From the NCBI RefSeq assembly GCF_014873955.1, contig NZ_JADBED010000001.1:2818825-2882824 (forward strand): DNA of 64,000 nucleotides, in the 5' to 3' direction. The notes beneath the pieces were generated by a model. The model made no database searches and was not told the origin of the DNA. It saw nothing but the letters and a program-made list of their open reading frames with translations. This stretch comes from Nesterenkonia lutea (GTDB lineage Bacteria; Actinomycetota; Actinomycetes; Actinomycetales; Micrococcaceae). This document shows positions 59,975 to 64,000 of this stretch, in pieces (position 1 is the first letter of the stretch; every line of letters starts with the position of its first letter). The position numbers were made by a program, and so were the translations under genes.

Positions 59975-61477
59975 GTGGCACTGCGACTCTACGACACCAA
60001 GACGGCAACAGTTCGAGACTTCGAGCCCCTTCAGCCCGGCCGGGTGTCGCTCTATTACTGCGGCGCGACAGTCCAGGGCAGGCCCCACGTGGGCCATGTT
60101 CGCTCGGCTGTCGCCTTCGACATCCTGATCCGCTGGCTCGAGCACAGCGGTCTCGACGTGCTCAGCGTCCGCAACGTCACCGACATTGATGACAAGATCC
60201 TGGAGAAGTCCGCCGCCTCATATGGGCCGGACCACGACGCCACGGCAGACTACCCGCGCAACGAGCCCTGGTTCGCGCTGGCCTACCGCTTCGAGCAGGC
60301 ATTCCATGCCGCCTACGACGCCCTGGGCGTCAGGAGGCCACGCTACGAGCCGCGCGCCACAGGCCACATGACCGAGATGTTCACTCTCATCCAGCGCCTC
60401 ATCGACGCCGGGCACGCCTATCCGGCCCAGGACGGCTCCGGCGACGTGTACTTCGACGTCCGATCCTGGCAGTCCTATGGTGAGCTCACCCGCCAGCGGG
60501 CCGAGGACATGCAGGAAGCGGGCGACGCCGATGCGCGCGGGAAGCGCGACCCGCGAGACTTCGCGCTGTGGAAGGGACAGAAGCGGACCGACCCCACGAC
60601 CGCGCGCTGGGATGCTCCCTGGGGCGCGGGCCGGCCCGGCTGGCACGTGGAGTGCTCCGCGATGGCGACCAAGTACCTCGGCAGCACCTTCGACATCCAC
60701 GGAGGAGGTCTGGACCTGCGCTTTCCGCATCACGAGAATGAGCTCGCGCAGTCCGCGGCCGCAGGGGACGGCTTCGCCCGCTTCTGGCTCCACAACGGCA
60801 TGGTCACCTACGCCGGCGAGAAGATGTCCAAGTCGGTGGGCAACACCATCTCCCCGGAGGAGATGCTCAGCGCGGCGAGGCCTCGCGCGGTCCGATACTT
60901 CCTGGGGCAGGCGCACTATCGCTCCCAGCTGGACTACCGGCCGACGTCGCTGATCGAGGCGCAGGCCGCCGTCGAACGTATCGAGACCTTTCTGGCGCGC
61001 GCGGCCCAGGATCCCTCCGCCGCCACGCCAGAGCCCGTGGAGACCGTGCCCGAGGCCGTGCCCGAGGCCTTCGCCGCGGCGATGAACGATGACCTCAATG
61101 TCCCGCAGGCGCTGGCGGTGCTCCATGACACGGTGCGAACCGGCAACATCGCACTCGAGGCAGGCGATTCACAGACCGTGGCGCGCACTGCATCGGCGGT
61201 GACCACGATGGTCTCCGTGCTCGGGCTGACCGAAGTCCCGGAACCGGACCAGGACGGGGACACCGCCACGCAGACGGCCCTGTCCGCACTGGTCGAGGAC
61301 CTGCTGCGCGAGCGGGTCGAGGCGAAGACCGCAAAAGACTACGCGCGCGCCGATGCCGTGCGGGACCAGCTCACCGCAGCCGGAATCGCGCTCGAAGACT
61401 CCAGAGAAGGGACTCGCTGGGCATTGGCCCGTGCGGGTTCAACCACCAGCCCCGCCGCAGGGGCGAGGAAAGGCTGA
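59975..61477 (+). CDS. cysS: Cysteinyl-tRNA synthetase
   Basis: 500 aa from GTG at 59975. Class I synthetase with the HIGH-like HVGH motif in [15 protein letters not shown] and KMSKS in [10 protein letters not shown] near 282-292. The zinc site starts at Cys in YYCGATVQG and includes [15 protein letters not shown] and [11 protein letters not shown]. It charges tRNA-Cys. The length and the carD-ispDF-cysS-rlmB order fit CysS rather than the mycothiol ligase MshC, which has a similar fold. Stop and next start are 2 bp apart. Confidence 0.95.
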   Translation: MALRLYDTKTATVRDFEPLQPGRVSLYYCGATVQGRPHVGHVRSAVAFDILIRWLEHSGLDVLSVRNVTDIDDKILEKSAASYGPDHDATADYPRNEPWFALAYRFEQAFHAAYDALGVRRPRYEPRATGHMTEMFTLIQRLIDAGHAYPAQDGSGDVYFDVRSWQSYGELTRQRAEDMQEAGDADARGKRDPRDFALWKGQKRTDPTTARWDAPWGAGRPGWHVECSAMATKYLGSTFDIHGGGLDLRFPHHENELAQSAAAGDGFARFWLHNGMVTYAGEKMSKSVGNTISPEEMLSAARPRAVRYFLGQAHYRSQLDYRPTSLIEAQAAVERIETFLARAAQDPSAATPEPVETVPEAVPEAFAAAMNDDLNVPQALAVLHDTVRTGNIALEAGDSQTVARTASAVTTMVSVLGLTEVPEPDQDGDTATQTALSALVEDLLRERVEAKTAKDYARADAVRDQLTAAGIALEDSREGTRWALARAGSTTSPAAGARKG

Positions 61478-61479
61478 AC

Positions 61480-62472
61480 ATGGCGAAAGACTCCCGGCCG
61501 AAATCGGCCGCGATCCGCAGAGAGAAGAAGGGCCCCCAGACAGGTTCGGGGGGCCAGGGCCGCCGTGCGCTGCGCGGGAAGGGTCCGACGCCCAAGGCGG
61601 AGGACCGGGTCTATCACAAGGCGCACCGGCAGAAGGTCCTCGCGGATCGGGCCGCGTCGAAGACCAGCGAGAGCCGATCACGCCCGCGCGGTTCCGGCTT
61701 CGGAGCCGAAGACATGGTGGCGGGGCGCAACTCTGTGGTCGAGGCGCTGCGTGAACGGGTGCCCGCGCGCGAACTCCATGTCGCCACAGACGTGGAATCC
61801 GACGGGCGTGTGCGTGAAGCCCTGCAGCTCGCCGCCGAACAGGGCGTCCGGGTCAGGGAGGTCAACCGCAGACAGCTGGACAACTCATCCGGCGGCGCGG
61901 TCCATCAGGGACTGGCCCTGCTGCTGGATCCCTATGACTATGCCGATGTGCTCGACCTCGCCGAGGGTGAGCTCGAGCGTGCGGCCAAGGGTCACATCCC
62001 GCACCAGCCGCTGTTCCTCGCCTGCGACTCGATCACCGACCCCCGCAACCTCGGCGCGATGCTGCGAGCCGCCTCCGCGTTCGGGGCGCATGGCGTGCTG
62101 ATCCCCGAGCGCCGAAGCGCAGGAGTCACCGCCACGACGTGGAAGACCTCCGCGGGAGCCGCCGCCCGGATTCCCGTGGCGCGCGCGAAGAACCTGACCC
62201 AGGCGCTCAAGGACGCGAAGCAGCTGGGCTTCTTCGTGCTCGGACTCGATGGTGACGGTGATGTCTCGCTGCAGAACATCGAGCTTGCCGCGGAACCGGT
62301 GATCATCGTGGTCGGCTCCGAAGGCAAGGGCCTCTCGCGCCTGGTCCGGGAGACCTGCGACCAGATCGTCTCCATACCGATCACCTCGGCCACTGAATCC
62401 CTGAACGCCTCGATGGCGGTGGGCATCAGCCTCTACGAGATCGCCATGCGACGGCAGGGGGCTCGTCAGTAG
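61480..62472 (+). CDS. rlmB: 23S rRNA (guanosine-2'-O-)-methyltransferase RlmB / TrmH family
   Basis: 330 aa. A ~75-residue basic, low-complexity N-terminal tail precedes a substrate-binding domain starting MVAGRNSVVEALRERVPARE. The SPOUT domain follows with its three motifs: SITDPRNLGAMLRAASAFG, IIVVGSEGKGLSRLVRE and SATESLNASMAVGISLYE. Knotted TrmH-type methyltransferase that modifies rRNA ribose. The long basic tail is common in actinobacterial homologues (Rv3579c). Immediately followed by the maltokinase-like gene with no gap. Confidence 0.93.
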   Translation: MAKDSRPKSAAIRREKKGPQTGSGGQGRRALRGKGPTPKAEDRVYHKAHRQKVLADRAASKTSESRSRPRGSGFGAEDMVAGRNSVVEALRERVPARELHVATDVESDGRVREALQLAAEQGVRVREVNRRQLDNSSGGAVHQGLALLLDPYDYADVLDLAEGELERAAKGHIPHQPLFLACDSITDPRNLGAMLRAASAFGAHGVLIPERRSAGVTATTWKTSAGAAARIPVARAKNLTQALKDAKQLGFFVLGLDGDGDVSLQNIELAAEPVIIVVGSEGKGLSRLVRETCDQIVSIPITSATESLNASMAVGISLYEIAMRRQGARQ

Positions 62473-63915
62473 ATGACGCGCTTCAGAGGTGAGGAGCAGC
62501 CGGGTTTCCTGGAGCTGGTCGGGACGTGGCTCTCCCAGCAGTCGTGGTTTCCCGGTGCCCCTTCACGGCGCGCGATCACCCGGATCGGTGGTCTTCGACT
62601 TCCCGCCCCGAGCGGGGACGGCGATCAGGGTCTGCATCTCGAGATGCATGTCTTCGATGTGGCTCTTGCGGGAGGCCGGGAGCGTGTGGCGATTCCGATG
62701 GCCCTGCGCAGCCGACCCTCTGCTCTGGCCGGCAAGACCGCTCTGGTCGGCCGGCTCGGCACGCCCCAGGGTGAGATGTGGGTCTACGACGGTGCCCGAG
62801 ACCGGGCCTTCCTCGCCGCTTGGCACGAGATGGCGCGGCGCCAGCAGGGAAGCCGGAACGGCAGGTCCCGCGGGGAGGCCTTCGCTGATTTCGACGCGTG
62901 GCCTGCCTTCACCGCCAAGCTTCAGCGCGAACCGCTGGAGGCGGGGCTGACCACTGCGTCGCGCACCGCAGTCACCGCCGAGCCGGACGACGAGCAGTCG
63001 CGCCAGACAGTGGTCGACTTCATCCGGCGACCCGAGCCGCATCGCGCCGCCACCTTGGACACGGTGATGCGCATGGCGCGCACCGGCAGTCGCACGGTCG
63101 CCAGGGTGCTGGGGGTCGTGACCGGCAGCTGGCCTGAACCAGCCGGGGATGCTGGTGAGCTGCGCTGGGTCTCGGGAGACCTGGGCATCATTCGCGAAGC
63201 GGCACTCGCCGCTCCCGACGCCGCAGGACTGGCGCGCACGGCCCTGATGGAGGGATCCGACTTCACCGCTGAGGCCCGGCAGCTGGGCAGAGTCCTGGGC
63301 GACTTCCACTCCGACCTGGCGGCGACCTTCGGGGCGTATCCGCAGACAGGCGGTCAGCTGGGCTTCATGGTGGACCGCGCCGGATCAGCGCTTCAGGAAC
63401 AGTGGGCCACGGTGCGGGCGGACCTGGATGAATCGGAGGCCACCGACCTGGCCGAGGTCGTGGACCTGTTGAAGCGACAGCTGCGCGACGCCGACCAGTC
63501 GATGACCCTGCAGAAGATCCACGGAGACCTGACCGCGAACCGGCTGCGCCGGGGGACCGGAGACAGGGGGTGGATCATCGATGAGGCCGGCGGCATGGTG
63601 GACCACGCGCTGCCGATGCGCGATGTGGTGACGGCCCTCATGTCACTGGCCGACCTGGTCATGGACACCGCCCATGCCGCACCTGATGTTCAGGAGCCCG
63701 AAGGTGGGACTCCCGATCCGGTGGACTTCGGTCTCTGGTACGAACAGGTCACGAAGTCCCTGCTGCAGGGATACCGGGACAGCGAGGCCGACGGTGCCGG
63801 AATCGACTCTGTCTTCTTCCACGTCGCGATGCTCACCGAAGCACTTGAGCTGTTCCATCGGTGGGACGGACGCTGGGTGTTCCGGCCCTCCATGCTGCTG
63901 CAGAGCGAGACCTAG
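62473..63915 (+). CDS. Maltokinase-like phosphotransferase with N-terminal cap-like domain
   Basis: 480 aa; ATG directly follows the rlmB stop. The N-terminal ~120 residues resemble the maltokinase cap domain (LVGTWLSQQSWFPG near 16-29, LVGRLGTPQGEMWVYDG). The C-terminal half has an aminoglycoside/maltose-kinase fold: ARQLGRVLGDFHSDLA, catalytic loop KIHGDLTANRLRR (Asp352) and a metal-site strand WIIDEAGG where maltokinases have DFEG. PMRDVVTALMSLAD corresponds to the following PLRD.A.mlrS helix. Catalytic Asp residues are kept, so activity is likely but the substrate need not be maltose; no GlgE or TreS gene is nearby. Confidence 0.75.
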   Translation: MTRFRGEEQPGFLELVGTWLSQQSWFPGAPSRRAITRIGGLRLPAPSGDGDQGLHLEMHVFDVALAGGRERVAIPMALRSRPSALAGKTALVGRLGTPQGEMWVYDGARDRAFLAAWHEMARRQQGSRNGRSRGEAFADFDAWPAFTAKLQREPLEAGLTTASRTAVTAEPDDEQSRQTVVDFIRRPEPHRAATLDTVMRMARTGSRTVARVLGVVTGSWPEPAGDAGELRWVSGDLGIIREAALAAPDAAGLARTALMEGSDFTAEARQLGRVLGDFHSDLAATFGAYPQTGGQLGFMVDRAGSALQEQWATVRADLDESEATDLAEVVDLLKRQLRDADQSMTLQKIHGDLTANRLRRGTGDRGWIIDEAGGMVDHALPMRDVVTALMSLADLVMDTAHAAPDVQEPEGGTPDPVDFGLWYEQVTKSLLQGYRDSEADGAGIDSVFFHVAMLTEALELFHRWDGRWVFRPSMLLQSET

Positions 63916-63928
63916 GCCGGCACTGACG

Positions 63929-63943
63929 CGGCCCGAAAGGCCG
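63929..63943 (+). terminator. Small hairpin after the maltokinase-like gene
   Basis: CGGCC-CGAAA-GGCCG forms a 5-bp stem with a 5-base loop, followed by AGTTT, 14 bp after the stop codon. A weak terminator candidate just upstream of the next promoter. Confidence 0.45.
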
Positions 63944-63945
63944 AG

Positions 63946-63975
63946 TTTACAAAGCCGAAACAGTGCTGGTAGAGT
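63946..63975 (+). promoter_or_regulatory. Strong-looking sigma-A-type promoter facing out of the window
   Basis: TTTACA at 63946-63951 and TAGAGT at 63970-63975 are separated by 18 bases. Both fit actinobacterial housekeeping promoter elements, and TAGAGT-type -10 boxes are frequent at stable-RNA promoters. The transcribed gene lies beyond the right edge, with at most 25 bases of it in view, and cannot be named. Confidence 0.55.
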
Positions 63976-64000
63976 CTCATCTCGTGCTCATGGGGCGCAG

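Noticed and set aside
63976..64000. tRNA or rRNA gene at the right edge
   Set aside because: The promoter suggests a stable-RNA gene, but only 25 bases follow and none show a tRNA arm or rRNA sequence.
1..64000. CRISPR arrays, prophage, insertion sequences and tRNA genes
   Set aside because: No regularly spaced repeats of CRISPR type, no transposase, integrase or phage structural gene, and no GTTCGA-type T-loop with paired arms was found on reading both strands.

Overview
The window is about 64 kb of high-GC chromosome from an actinobacterium. Typical actinobacterial genes point this way: CarD, the tiny ribosomal protein bS22, a MarP-type periplasmic protease, a PonA2-type penicillin-binding protein, and many GTG starts with 4-11 bp stop/start overlaps. 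The mix of genes (TrkH/KtrA, AcuC, IspD-IspF fusion, actinobacterial Tad genes) suggests Micrococcaceae, for example a relative of Nesterenkonia or Arthrobacter. The genus is inference only. No tRNA, rRNA, insertion sequence, prophage or CRISPR array was recognised.

Layout. 1-3.7 kb: start of a topoisomerase IB gene, an asparaginase II, and a one-gene fusion of the purine enzymes PurD and PurC. 3.7-20.1 kb: a region whose gene set matches the mycobacterial marP-nudL-nth-crp-ridA-ponA2 neighbourhood, here rearranged: marP, crp, an ATP-grasp ligase, RidA, a DUF4177 protein, ponA2, a phosphoesterase, a heterodimeric ABC exporter, aroQ, acs, nth, a CoA-type NUDIX hydrolase and a PIG-L deacetylase. 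20.2-34.0 kb: a Tad/Flp pilus locus split in two. The ATPase and membrane genes (20.2-23.9) are separated from the pilin and pseudopilins (32.9-34.0) by about 9 kb of metabolic genes.

The intervening block holds a TAXI-type TRAP transporter and a cassette of GNAT transferase, SIS protein and N-succinylamino-acid racemase-like enolase, with a divergent M20 hydrolase. That is the gene set of a D- to L-amino-acid conversion route through N-succinyl intermediates. 34.2-41.0 kb is a sulfur-acquisition region: a DszC/SfnC-like acyl-CoA-dehydrogenase-fold monooxygenase and a DszA/NtaA-like flavin monooxygenase behind a clear SAM-I (S-box) riboswitch, then an aldo/keto reductase and a MetNIQ methionine importer.

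41.4-50.1 kb: a MrfA/Hrq1-type helicase, a GNAT protein, TrhO, a large methyltransferase and topA. 50.2-57.0 kb: ppx, a TIM-barrel protein, proC, TrkH/KtrA potassium uptake, acuC, bS22 and a glutaredoxin-like protein. 57.2-64 kb: an LpqE-like lipoprotein, carD, a fused ispDF, cysS, rlmB and a maltokinase-like protein. A strong-looking promoter points out of the right edge.

Most interesting points: the SAM riboswitch driving organosulfur monooxygenases; the succinyl-amino-acid racemase cassette inside a split Tad locus; the PurD-PurC fusion; an ABC exporter half with its Walker A lysine replaced by threonine; a phosphoesterase that seems to start at CTG; and a 17-bp inverted-repeat element of REP/MITE type.
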